DNA of 64,000 nt, taken from CALMEC01 sp964434425 (GTDB lineage Bacteria > Actinomycetota > Thermoleophilia > Miltoncostaeales > Miltoncostaeaceae). The stretch's first letter is position 1, and every line of letters starts with the position of its first letter. Under the pieces are notes generated by a model. That model saw nothing but the letters and a program-made list of their open reading frames with translations. It made no database searches and was not told where the DNA came from. The position numbers and the translations under genes are program-made. The stretch spans positions 96,549 to 160,548 of the forward strand of contig CAYSVH010000005.1 of NCBI GenBank assembly GCA_964434425.1. Reading direction: 5' to 3'. Of this stretch, positions 51,334 through 59,314 are shown one piece after another.

Positions 51334-51996
51334 GTGACCGAGACGACGACCGAAATCGCGACCACGACGGAGGACATCACCGTCGCGGGTCTCACCCTGA
51401 CGCTCACCATGCCGGTATCCGCCGAGGACCTCATCAGCCAGGAGGAGTTCGACGTCGACGAGCGGCTGCCGTACTGGGCCGAACTGTGGCCGAGCGGACG
51501 CGTACTGGCCGAGTGGGTCGCCGGACAGGACCTCGACGGCGCCCGGGTCCTCGAGCTCGGTGCGGGCCTGGCCCTCCCCTCCCTCGTCGCGGCGGCCCGT
51601 GGTGCCCGGGTCACGGTGACCGACTGGTACCGGCCCGCCCTCGACTTCACCCGCGAGAACGCCCGGACGGCCGGGGTCACCGCCGACACCGCACTGGTCG
51701 ACTGGCGCGACCCGCCACCGTCACTGTGCGAGCCGCCCGGATTCGACCTCGTGATCGCCGCCGACGTGCTGTACGAGCCACGCAACGCCGCCCCGCTCGC
51801 CGCACTCGTACCGCGCGTGTGCGCGCCCTCCGGATCGGTGGTCATCGCCGATCCGCGGCGCCCCGACGCGCGGGCGTTCCTCGACACGATGGCCGCGACC
51901 GGGTGGCGGGTCCGCACGGACACGATCGAGTACAGTGGCAGGCGCGACGAGACAGGATCCCGGATCCACCTTCATCACCTGTCGCCTGGCGGTTGA
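51334..51996 (+). CDS. Class I SAM-dependent methyltransferase (lysine methyltransferase-like)
   Basis: The 220-residue protein has the motif I ARVLELGAGLALPSLVAA and FDLVIAADVLYEPRNAAPL (DxxY), which characterise the METTL/eEF-lysine methyltransferase-like group (Methyltransf_16) rather than small-molecule enzymes. The N-terminal ~35 residues with YWAELWPSGRVLAEWV are usual for this group. Target protein unknown. It sits just before tRNA-Asn. Confidence 0.85.
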   Translation: MTETTTEIATTTEDITVAGLTLTLTMPVSAEDLISQEEFDVDERLPYWAELWPSGRVLAEWVAGQDLDGARVLELGAGLALPSLVAAARGARVTVTDWYRPALDFTRENARTAGVTADTALVDWRDPPPSLCEPPGFDLVIAADVLYEPRNAAPLAALVPRVCAPSGSVVIADPRRPDARAFLDTMAATGWRVRTDTIEYSGRRDETGSRIHLHHLSPGG

Positions 51997-52038
51997 GAAG
52001 GCACCGTCGGCGTCCGATACACTGCGAGACGCACGCGA

Positions 52039-52110
52039 TCCTCGGTAGCTCAATGGTAGAGCATCCGGCTGTTAACCGGAGGGTTGTAGGTTCGAGTCCT
52101 ACCCGAGGAG
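52039..52110 (+). tRNA. tRNA-Asn (GTT anticodon)
   Basis: The 72-nt sequence folds as a normal tRNA. The acceptor stem is TCCTCGG/CCGAGGA with G73, the D-arm is GCTCAATGGTAGAGC, the anticodon stem TCCGG/CCGGA encloses CTGTTAA with the anticodon GTT at 52071-52073, and the T-arm contains GGTTCGAGTCC. CCA is not encoded. Confidence 0.98.
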
Positions 52111-52120
52111 CTTCCCAAAG

Positions 52121-52152
52121 CCCCTGCTAGAGCACGGTTTTTGCTCGTGGGG
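52121..52152 (+). terminator. Terminator-like hairpin after tRNA-Asn
   Basis: GAGCA (52130-52134) pairs with TGCTC (52142-52146) around CGGTTTT, with outer CCCC/GGGG (52121-52124, 52149-52152). Its place 10 nt behind the tRNA suggests termination. Confidence 0.45.
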
Positions 52153-52257
52153 GTCTCCCGCTCCGACGGCGGCTGGGTTCCTGCGCGGAACCCGTGGTGG
52201 CGACCTGAACCGGAGTCCGCCGACCATCGCCCATGGCACCGGGGCCGACACTCCGGA

Positions 52258-53376
52258 TCAGGGATTGTCGACGACGCCGGAGACGACGAAGTCGACATAG
52301 GCATAGGCCTCGTCCGCCTCGTGCCACATGCCCCTCCCTCCGGTAACCCGCCGCACACCATCACTCTCGCGATACGCGGATAGCGGAGTGCTCCAGCGCA
52401 GGGGCGTGAACTCCGATCCGTCCTCCGAGGCGCGGAGGCGATCGTCGGAGACGAAGTCGACGAGATCCCCCCTGTCGTCGAACACAAGCTCGGCGGAGAC
52501 GGTCTGCCCACCCACCGCGTACGTGGCACGGACATGTGTGTCGTCGATCGGCGTCCAGCGGATCGGAGCATCGACGATCGCCGCGGGTGCGAATACGACG
52601 AGATCGTTGAGCACGGTGACGGTCTCACTTCGGTCCATCTCCGGACCGGTCGCGTCGAACAGCGGGATCAGCCCCGCGAGCCTCCCTCGCATGCGCGCGG
52701 TACCCGCCCGGTAATCGTGGAACACCGTGACGGGGAGGCCGGCGCGCGTCGCCCGGATGAAGAACAGTCGCTGCGGACGGGGTCCGAAGACGTTGAGCTG
52801 CCGTCCTGTGAAGGACATCCACGGATCATCCTCACGATTCCGGATCCGGCCGCTCACGTCCGCGCTGAAGGCCGTGACGCGGGGCTTTCCGACCGCGCCC
52901 GACCGCCGTACGTAGGTGGCGACGAGCGCCGGCAGGTCCTCCAGGTCCTCCTCATGGACGACGGGACCGGGCACCGGGGCTCCGGACAGGACCTCGTCGG
53001 TCCTTTCCGCATGTGCGGCGTGGAGGCTCACCGGGCCGAGAGATGCGAACCCGAACGCCGCCGTCACGAGCAGCAGGACGTTGAACACCGTGCCGGCCTT
53101 CGCATCGTTCCAGCTCGTCACGATGACAATCTGTGAGACGACGGCGCCGCAGACGGCGACCAGCCACCACCACGTGGGTGAGCCTGCGGCGACCATCGCC
53201 GCCGCGGTGATCACCAACAGCGCCGCCAGAAGCCAGCCGACACCGGCCACCGTGCCGATCGGCTGCTTCAGTCGTTCGACCTCGGCAAGTCCGAACCCCT
53301 TGGCGGCCCCGAGGAGGTGGATGGCACCGTGGATCCCGAGGAGACCCACCACCAACCAGCGAACCGCGGTGACCAT
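52258..53376 (-). CDS. Membrane protein of the DUF6544 family
   Basis: The 372-residue protein has three to four N-terminal transmembrane helices and then a soluble beta-rich part with DLPALVATYVRRSG, MSFTGRQLNVFGPRPQRLFFI and HDYRAGTARMRGRLAGLIPLF, the pattern I know as DUF6544. Function is unknown; the domain resembles lipid-binding or lipoprotein-like folds. GGGGAGGGC precedes the ATG. Confidence 0.75.
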   Translation of the reverse strand: MVTAVRWLVVGLLGIHGAIHLLGAAKGFGLAEVERLKQPIGTVAGVGWLLAALLVITAAAMVAAGSPTWWWLVAVCGAVVSQIVIVTSWNDAKAGTVFNVLLLVTAAFGFASLGPVSLHAAHAERTDEVLSGAPVPGPVVHEEDLEDLPALVATYVRRSGAVGKPRVTAFSADVSGRIRNREDDPWMSFTGRQLNVFGPRPQRLFFIRATRAGLPVTVFHDYRAGTARMRGRLAGLIPLFDATGPEMDRSETVTVLNDLVVFAPAAIVDAPIRWTPIDDTHVRATYAVGGQTVSAELVFDDRGDLVDFVSDDRLRASEDGSEFTPLRWSTPLSAYRESDGVRRVTGGRGMWHEADEAYAYVDFVVSGVVDNP

Positions 53377-53410
53377 GCCCTCCCCCTCTCCGAAGCGGAG
53401 CCCGCTCCGG

Positions 53411-54220
53411 TCAGTGCTTCCCGGCGTCCTCCGCCAGCGCCCCCTGGATTGATGCGGCGTACTCCTCGAGGGCCCGCTCGGCGGCAGCCGGCGAGGCCGC
53501 CTGATCGATCACACGGATGATCTCGCTGCCGATGATGACCCCGTCCGCCAGGCGACCCACCCGCCGGGCGTCGCCGGGGGTCCTGACACCGAAGCCGACA
53601 GCCGTCGGAACCCGACTGGCGGCCGACACCCGCCCGAGGAACCCCTCCAGCTCGTCGTCGACGGTGAGCCCTCCGCCGGTGACACCCGCGACCGCGACGC
53701 AGTAGACGAACCCCTGTGCTGCCTCGCTCGCCATGGCGATCCGCTGGTCGCTGGAGGTCGGGGCGGCGAATGCGATGAGGGCGATGCCGGAGGCGTTGGC
53801 GGCCTCACGGACCGTGTCGCTCTCCTCGACCGGCAGGTCCGGAACGATGATGCCCGCAACACCCGCCGCGGCGGCCTCCTGGAAGAAGGTCCGCTCACCG
53901 GGCGCCAGCACGGTGTTGAGATAGGTCATGAGGACGACCGGGGGGCCGTCCCGAAGCGCCTCGGCGACGCGCAGCACGTCCCGGGGCGTGCACCCCGCGT
54001 CGAGGGCCACCTGACCGGCGGCCTGGATCGTCGGACCGTCGGCGAGGGGGTCCGAGAACGGGATGCCGAGCTCGATCAGGTCACAGTGACGCGCGACGGC
54101 GCTGGCGTAGCGGATGCTCGTCGCGACATCGGGATAGCCGGCCAGTACATAGGGCATGAAGGCGGAGCCGGCCGACCGGTCGAAGGCCTCCCGGATGCGC
54201 CTCTCACCGGAGACCGTCAC
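53411..54220 (-). CDS. trpA: Tryptophan synthase alpha subunit
   Basis: The 269-residue TIM-barrel protein has the catalytic Glu in DLIELGIPFSDPLADGP and the Asp in the same block, as well as the phosphate-binding GFGVRTPGDA and GVIIGSEI. It splits indole-3-glycerol phosphate into indole and G3P. The GTG start overlaps the trpB stop (GTGA). Confidence 0.95.
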   Translation of the reverse strand: MTVSGERRIREAFDRSAGSAFMPYVLAGYPDVATSIRYASAVARHCDLIELGIPFSDPLADGPTIQAAGQVALDAGCTPRDVLRVAEALRDGPPVVLMTYLNTVLAPGERTFFQEAAAAGVAGIIVPDLPVEESDTVREAANASGIALIAFAAPTSSDQRIAMASEAAQGFVYCVAVAGVTGGGLTVDDELEGFLGRVSAASRVPTAVGFGVRTPGDARRVGRLADGVIIGSEIIRVIDQAASPAAAERALEEYAASIQGALAEDAGKH

Positions 54221-55389
54221 AGGCCCACCGCCTCGGCCACCGAGTCCACGTCCTTGTCACCGCGCCCCGAGAAGCAGATCACCACGGGCCCGGTGATCTC
54301 CTTGGCCAGGCGCGGGAGCACGGCGAGCGCGTGCGAGGTCTCGAGCGCGGGGATGATGCCCTCCTGACGGGTGCATTCCTGGAAGGCGTCGAGCGCCTCC
54401 CGGTCCGTCGCCGACACGTACTGCACACGCCCCGAATCGCGAAGCGACGCGTGCTCCGGACCGACGCCCGGGTAGTCCAGCCCGGCCGAGATCGAGTGTG
54501 CCTCCATCACCTGGCCGTCGGGATCCTGCAGCAGGTACGAGTACGAACCGTGCAGCACGCCGGGCCGTCCGGCGGCCAGCGGCGCACCGTGGGCCCCGCT
54601 GTCGATCCCGTGCCCCGCGGCCTCGACCCCGATGAGGGCGACGTCCGCGTCGCCCAGGAACGCGCGGAACATCCCGATCGCGTTCGACCCCCCGCCGATG
54701 CAGGCGATGACCGTCCCGGGAAGGCCGCCTTCGACCTCCACGATCTGCCGGCGCGTCTCGTCGCCGATCACGGACTGGAACCGGGCCACGAGCTCCGGGT
54801 ACGGGGCCGGCCCCACCGCCGACCCGATCACGTAGTGCGTCGTGCGCACGTTCGTGACCCAGTCACGGATGGCCTCGCTCGTCGCGTCCTTCAGGGTGGC
54901 ACTGCCCGAATCGACGGGGCGCACCTCGGCACCCAGCATCCGCATCCGCACCACGTTGAGGCGCTGACGCTCCATGTCGGTGCGTCCCATGTACACCGTG
55001 CAGCCGAATCCGAGGAGCGCGGCGGCCGTCGCGGTGGCGACGCCGTGCTGACCGGCTCCGGTCTCGGCGATGATGCGCTCCTTCCCCATCCGCTTGGCGA
55101 GAAGCACCTGGCCGAGAGCGTTGTTGATCTTGTGCGCGCCGGTGTGGCACAGGTCCTCGCGCTTCAGGTAGAGCCGGTCGACCCCGTAGCGCTCACCCAG
55201 CTTGGCGGCGCGGGTGAGCGGGGTCGGCCGGCCGACGTACGTGTCGAGGAGGTGCGTGTACTCCGTCCAGAAGCTGTCGTCCTCGTCGTAGGTCTGCAGG
55301 GCCTCGACCAACTCGTCGAGTGCACCCATGACCGTCTCGGGCACGAACCGACCTCCGTACGCGCCGAACCGGCTCTCTGCCACGTTCAT
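54217..55389 (-). CDS. trpB: Tryptophan synthase beta subunit
   Basis: The 390-residue PLP enzyme has the PLP lysine in LCHTGAHKINN, the glycine loop CIGGGSNAIGMF and the AETGAGQHGVATAT segment of TrpB1. It condenses indole with serine. The ATG overlaps the trpF stop (ATGA), and trpA follows with a GTGA overlap. Only trpF, trpB and trpA are here, so the early trp genes must be elsewhere. Confidence 0.97.
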   Translation of the reverse strand: MNVAESRFGAYGGRFVPETVMGALDELVEALQTYDEDDSFWTEYTHLLDTYVGRPTPLTRAAKLGERYGVDRLYLKREDLCHTGAHKINNALGQVLLAKRMGKERIIAETGAGQHGVATATAAALLGFGCTVYMGRTDMERQRLNVVRMRMLGAEVRPVDSGSATLKDATSEAIRDWVTNVRTTHYVIGSAVGPAPYPELVARFQSVIGDETRRQIVEVEGGLPGTVIACIGGGSNAIGMFRAFLGDADVALIGVEAAGHGIDSGAHGAPLAAGRPGVLHGSYSYLLQDPDGQVMEAHSISAGLDYPGVGPEHASLRDSGRVQYVSATDREALDAFQECTRQEGIIPALETSHALAVLPRLAKEITGPVVICFSGRGDKDVDSVAEAVGL

Positions 55390-56024
55390 CCCGCTTCCTC
55401 CCTCGTCATACCGTGCACCGCCTCGACGAACGCCGTGACACGGGCGATGTCCTTCCGTCCCGGCGAACTCTCCACGCCGGTCGACACGTCGATGCCCCAG
55501 GGCGCGACGGCCTCCACGGCGCTCACCACGTTCTCGGGGGTGAGCCCCCCGGCGAGAATGTACGGGCGTCCGATCCCCTCCGAGAGGAGATCCCAGTCGA
55601 AGACCCGGCCCGTGCCGCCGTGTCGTCCCCGCACCGAGGCATCGAGGAGAACCAGGTCGGCCGGACTGCGGCGGGCGCGCTCAAGGGCCTCGGGGCCGTC
55701 CACCGGATGCCCGGTGATCACGTCGCGCCCCGTGGCGACACGCGCCGTCTCGACCGCGGGTTCGTCACCGTGGATCTGGACGTGGGTGAGGTCGCAGCGG
55801 GTCACGGCCTCGACCAGGTCATCAATTGCCGGACTGACGAATATCCCGACGCGGGCGACACCCGGGCGGATCGCCGCCGCGACGTCGGCCGCCGCATCCA
55901 CGGTGAGGTGGCGCGGCGACGGGGACGCGAAGACCAGTCCGATGGCCCAGACGTCGAGCCGCGACGCGGCCTCTGCGGTCTCCGGATCGGTGAGCCCGCA
56001 GATCTTGATGCGGGGACTAGCCAC
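55386..56024 (-). CDS. trpF: Phosphoribosylanthranilate isomerase
   Basis: The 212-residue protein has the catalytic Cys in KICGLT at the start and the Asp in GIDVSTGVESSPG, plus LTHVQIHGDE and ILAGGLTPENV, typical for TrpF. It isomerises PRA to CdRP. The GTG at 56024 lies 8 bp inside the end of the sensor-kinase gene. Confidence 0.93.
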   Translation of the reverse strand: MASPRIKICGLTDPETAEAASRLDVWAIGLVFASPSPRHLTVDAAADVAAAIRPGVARVGIFVSPAIDDLVEAVTRCDLTHVQIHGDEPAVETARVATGRDVITGHPVDGPEALERARRSPADLVLLDASVRGRHGGTGRVFDWDLLSEGIGRPYILAGGLTPENVVSAVEAVAPWGIDVSTGVESSPGRKDIARVTAFVEAVHGMTREEAG

Positions 56025-57237
56025 CGTACGATCCGAGCCGCCCTCGATCGCCGCTTCGCCACCGGGGCAGGAACGCGGTGATGACCGCCCCCTCACCCGG
56101 CGCACTCACGACGTTGAGCGATCCGCCGAGCAGCTGTGCGCGATCGCTCATGCCGTAGAGGCCGTAGCGGGCTTGCGGGTTGCTCGGATTGGGGCGCTGC
56201 ACCGTGGACGGATCGAACCCCGCGCCGTCGTCGCGGACCTCGAGGGTGATGCCGACGGGCTCCTCCCGGAGCCGGACCGTCACACGCGTGGCCTGACCGT
56301 GGCGGCCGGCGTTCGTCAGGGCCTCCTGCATGATCCGGTAGAAGGTGATCTTCTGTGACAGGGAGACCCGGCTGTCGGGGAACTCGCCGTCCTCGTCGAA
56401 GTCGACCTCGACCCCCGCCTGCGCTTCGAACGACCGCGCGCCGCTGCGCAGCACGTCCGGCAGCGAGTTGTTCTCGAACTGGGCCGGGCGGAGATGACCG
56501 ATGAGCTCCCGCATCTCCTGGAGGGCGCCGCCCAGGGTCTCGTAGATGCGTGAGAGGCCAAGGCGCAGGCGGTCGGGAAGCGGCTGTCCGGCCTTCTCGA
56601 GGTCGTCGGCCTCCGCCTCGAGCAGCTGGACCTCGAGCAGCGCGACGGACAGCTGCTGGGTGGGGCCGTCGTGGATGTCGAGTCCGATGCGCCCCAGCAT
56701 GCGTTCGTCGCCCTCGAGGATCTGCGCCATGGCGCGTTCGAGGGTCTCGGTCAGACGGAGCTGCTCGAAGAGCGAGGCGACGCGCTCCGCCCCGACGCGG
56801 GCGACGTGCCGGCGCAGATCGTCGGTGGAGAGTGGCTCCTCCGCCGCCACCCAGATGACACCGTGCGACCGCTCCGGCGTTCGCACCGGCAGCGCCACGG
56901 CATGGCGCAGACCCGCGTCGCGGAACGCGGGCGGAAGCGCTCCGAGGTCGACGTCCATCTCCAGTCCCGCGGTGTGCGCCTGCCCGGCGACCCCCTCGCC
57001 GACGGGCGCCTCGTCGAGACCGCCCAGATCGCCCGAGAAGTTGACCGAGTCGATGATCGTGAAGCGCCCCTCCCGCTGGTCCACGGCCTGCAGCACCGCG
57101 GCCTGACCGTCGAGGGCGGCGACGATCGTCCGCAGGTGGCGACTGAGTTCCGCGGTGATGTCGCTCGGATCCTCGCCGGGCGTGGTGATCGCGAGAAGTG
57201 CGGCGACCCCGTCGGGATCGTACGTCGGCTGACTCAT
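56017..57237 (-). CDS. Cytoplasmic sensor histidine kinase (GAF, HisKA_3; NarX/DegS-like)
   Basis: The 406-residue protein has no membrane helices. A GAF-like sensor domain covers residues 15-175, followed by the HisKA_3 box RIGLDIHDGPTQQL with the phosphoacceptor His. The ATPase domain has YRIMQEALTNAGRHG, RDDGAGFDP and GLYGMSDRAQLLGG. Two response regulators are divergently encoded next to it. It starts leaderless (TAAGAT 8 nt before the ATG) and overlaps trpF, so kinase and trp genes may form one transcript. Confidence 0.92.
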   Translation of the reverse strand: MSQPTYDPDGVAALLAITTPGEDPSDITAELSRHLRTIVAALDGQAAVLQAVDQREGRFTIIDSVNFSGDLGGLDEAPVGEGVAGQAHTAGLEMDVDLGALPPAFRDAGLRHAVALPVRTPERSHGVIWVAAEEPLSTDDLRRHVARVGAERVASLFEQLRLTETLERAMAQILEGDERMLGRIGLDIHDGPTQQLSVALLEVQLLEAEADDLEKAGQPLPDRLRLGLSRIYETLGGALQEMRELIGHLRPAQFENNSLPDVLRSGARSFEAQAGVEVDFDEDGEFPDSRVSLSQKITFYRIMQEALTNAGRHGQATRVTVRLREEPVGITLEVRDDGAGFDPSTVQRPNPSNPQARYGLYGMSDRAQLLGGSLNVVSAPGEGAVITAFLPRWRSGDRGRLGSYGG

Positions 57238-57245
57238 ACCCGTCC

Positions 57246-57251
57246 ATCTTA
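57246..57251 (-). promoter_or_regulatory. -10 element (TAAGAT) of the GAF-kinase gene
   Basis: TAAGAT ends 8 nt before the ATG at 57237. Confidence 0.55.
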
Positions 57252-57471
57252 GGGTCTGGGCCACCCGGTCGGCCGCACACCCGGGAGGCATCGGCGTCAC
57301 CGGGACGGGGGCCGCGACCGTCGCTCTGACGGGAAACGCACCGCCGATGGCGGCGACCGGCGGGCCCCCGGACACGGGCGGTGGCGATCGGGCATCAATG
57401 CACCTGCGCCGCGCCATGGGCCGACCGCGATATGGCGGCTGTCGCGGCTATGGAACGCGGTACGTCGGCGC

Positions 57472-57489
57472 TAGAGTACGCCCGTACTC
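57472..57489 (+). promoter_or_regulatory. Promoter -10 (TAGAGT) overlapped by an inverted repeat, candidate operator
   Basis: TAGAGT (57472-57477) faces the response-regulator genes. GAGTAC (57474-57479) and GTACTC (57484-57489) form an inverted repeat over and just after it, a fitting place for feedback control. The rest of the 342-bp gap between the kinase and regulator genes shows nothing else. Confidence 0.4.
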
Positions 57490-57579
57490 GCCGGGACCAT
57501 TCCGGTGGCGTCGATTCCCGTCCGTTCGGACGCGGCATCTCTCTCTCGCACCGCACATGGATCGTGCCCCATTCCTGCC

Positions 57580-57999
57580 ATGACCTCACCCACGGATTCC
57601 CCGCCGTCGATCCGGATCGTGATCGCCGATGACAACCCGCAGTTTCGCAGCGTGCTGCGTCGGCTCCTGGACCGCGAGACGGACATCGTCGTCGTGGCCG
57701 AGGCCGCGAACGGCAGCCAGGCGATCGACCACGCCCGCCACCACGTCCCCGACATCATCCTCATGGATGTCTCGATGCCGGAACTCGACGGGATCACCGC
57801 AACGGCGCGGCTGATGGAGCACGACCCGCATCTGCCCGTCGTGCTGCTGTCGGTCGGCAGCAAGACGCAGGAGGTCTCGGCGGGCCTCGCCAGCGGCGCG
57901 CGGGAGTACCTCGTCAAGGGAACCGCCGCGTCGACGATCATCGACGCCGTCCGGCGCCACGCACGCAAGAACGTGCCACAGGAGTCTCCGGCACGGTAG
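57580..57999 (+). CDS. Stand-alone receiver-domain response regulator
   Basis: The 139-residue protein is a receiver domain only: IADDN with the acidic pair, phospho-Asp in IILMDVSMPELDG, Thr/Ser in VLLSVGS and Lys in YLVKGT. No DNA-binding domain is attached, so it may act as phosphate sink or by protein contact. It lies 29 bp before the NarL-type regulator and opposite the GAF kinase. The ATG at 57580 is ~100 nt from the TAGAGT promoter. Confidence 0.9.
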   Translation: MTSPTDSPPSIRIVIADDNPQFRSVLRRLLDRETDIVVVAEAANGSQAIDHARHHVPDIILMDVSMPELDGITATARLMEHDPHLPVVLLSVGSKTQEVSAGLASGAREYLVKGTAASTIIDAVRRHARKNVPQESPAR

Positions 58000-58028
58000 A
58001 GTTTCTCCTCGCACCCGCGGAGGACCTC

Positions 58029-58682
58029 ATGACCCAATCCACCATGCGTGTGGCGATCGCTGACGATCACCGCCTCATGCTGGACGGAATCAAGCGTGCA
58101 TTGGAGACCGCCCCCGACATCACCGTCGTCGGGGAGGCGATGAGCGGCGCCGACATGCTCCGGATCATCCCCGACTGCCAGCCCGATGTCGTTCTACTCG
58201 ATCTCCGCATGCCGAACGGCGACGGACTCGAGACGCTGTCCCGGATCCGTGAGGAGCACCCGACGCTCAAGGTGATCATCCTCTCCATGTTCGATGACCA
58301 GGATCACGTCGACAAGGCGCTTCGACGCGGCGCACACGGGTACGTGGTGAAATCCATCAATCCGCTCGACCTGCCGTCCACCATCCGACAGGTCGTCGAC
58401 GGTACGGTCCACCTGCGAAGCGTCACCGGCAACGCCGAACCCCGCCGCCCCGGCGACGACGACGGCGGCTTCGACGCACCCAGCACGGCGAACCTCACCA
58501 CCCGCGAACTCACCATCCTGGGGCTCGTCGCCGAGGGGCTGTCCAACATGGACATCGCCACGAAACTGTTCGTCACGGAGCAGACCGTGAAGTTCCACCT
58601 CTCCAACATCTACCGCAAGCTCGGCGTCGGCAACCGGACCGAGGCCACGCGTTACGCGTACCGCCACGGGCTGATCGACTAG
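58029..58682 (+). CDS. NarL/LuxR-family response regulator
   Basis: The 217-residue protein has a receiver domain (IADDHRLML; phospho-Asp in VVLLDLRMP; Lys in YVVKSINP) and a C-terminal LuxR helix-turn-helix (LTTRELTILGLVAEGLSN, then TEQTVKFHLSNIYRKLGV). It is the likely DNA-binding target of the GAF kinase. GGAGG lies 5 nt before the ATG; a TAGAGT at 57997-58002 could give a second promoter. Its TAG stop is part of repeat D. Confidence 0.95.
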   Translation: MTQSTMRVAIADDHRLMLDGIKRALETAPDITVVGEAMSGADMLRIIPDCQPDVVLLDLRMPNGDGLETLSRIREEHPTLKVIILSMFDDQDHVDKALRRGAHGYVVKSINPLDLPSTIRQVVDGTVHLRSVTGNAEPRRPGDDDGGFDAPSTANLTTRELTILGLVAEGLSNMDIATKLFVTEQTVKFHLSNIYRKLGVGNRTEATRYAYRHGLID

Positions 58683-58841
58683 ATCGTTCCACGGGGTTTG
58701 TGGATGTGGGGCGCGTCACCGGTGGATGCGGGCGTCGCCGGACGCCGACCGGTCAGGGTGGTGTCCTTTCCGAGGTGCCCGGTGGCGCATCCGCGCCGCC
58801 GGGGACGCGCACCGCGGTGCGATTTCCGTGGAATCGGCCGT
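58679..58841. repeat. Dispersed intergenic repeat, copy D
   Basis: Starting with CTAGATCGTTCCACGG on the regulator's stop codon, this copy contains GTGGATGTGGGGCGCG, TCACCGGTGGATGCGG, GGTGGTGTCCTTTCCGA and GCATCCGCGCCGCCGG in the order of copy B read on the minus strand. It ends with CGTGGAATCGGCCGTCT. About 50 bp of the interior are missing compared with B. Confidence 0.8.
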
Positions 58842-59202
58842 CTCGTGTCCTTGCGTCTGACGTTCGTTGGTGTTCGCCGAGCGAATCTCCGGCGAGGCAC
58901 GGACGAAAGACCGCCGGAACATCGGGGATCCTCCAGCGGTCGAGGACATCGCCTCGCGATGAGATGCAGCCGGTGAACGACCACGAACGTCTGACGCGGG
59001 ACACCAGGGGTCGCGAGGCCCGTCCCGACAGCAGGTCCACGATGTCGATGGGCGGGCCACCTCACCTCGCGGATGGAGGATCGGCGCTCCGGGTCCCCTC
59101 ACCTCGCGCGAGGTGGTTCGCACCTCCGCGTCACGGTGCATCCCGCCCGTCGAAACGGTGACGAACCGGCGACGCGGCACCCTCGCCCGGGCCACGGTGG
59201 GC
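58842..59202. other. Intergenic region before corA without recognised gene
   Basis: After repeat D, about 360 bp hold no convincing frame. Several CTCACCTCGCG pieces near 59060-59110 repeat loosely. The corA upstream promoter lies at the right end. I see no RNA gene. Confidence 0.5.
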
Positions 59203-59208
59203 TATCCT
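59203..59208 (+). promoter_or_regulatory. -10 element (TATCCT) of the corA leader
   Basis: TATCCT ends 7 nt before the ATG of the short upstream ORF at 59216, so transcription likely starts on that ATG. Confidence 0.55.
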
Positions 59209-59215
59209 GTGCCCG

Positions 59216-59314
59216 ATGAGCGTCCAACTCTCCGCGAACGGCGTGCTGCGCATCCAGGTTGACGATGGCGAGCCTTCCCAAAATCCGCCGGTCGCGCCTC
59301 GACGCGGCCCGTAA
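59216..59314 (+). CDS. Putative 32-residue leader peptide overlapping corA
   Basis: This short frame (MSVQLSANGVLRIQV...) opens exactly where a leaderless transcript would begin (TATCCT 7 nt upstream) and ends at TAA 59312-59314, so it overlaps the corA start by 50 nt in another frame. Translation of it would change access to the corA start. Enterobacterial corA also has a leader ORF (corL), but the peptide here is unrelated by eye. Whether it is translated is an inference from position. Confidence 0.4.
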   Translation: MSVQLSANGVLRIQVDDGEPSQNPPVAPRRGP

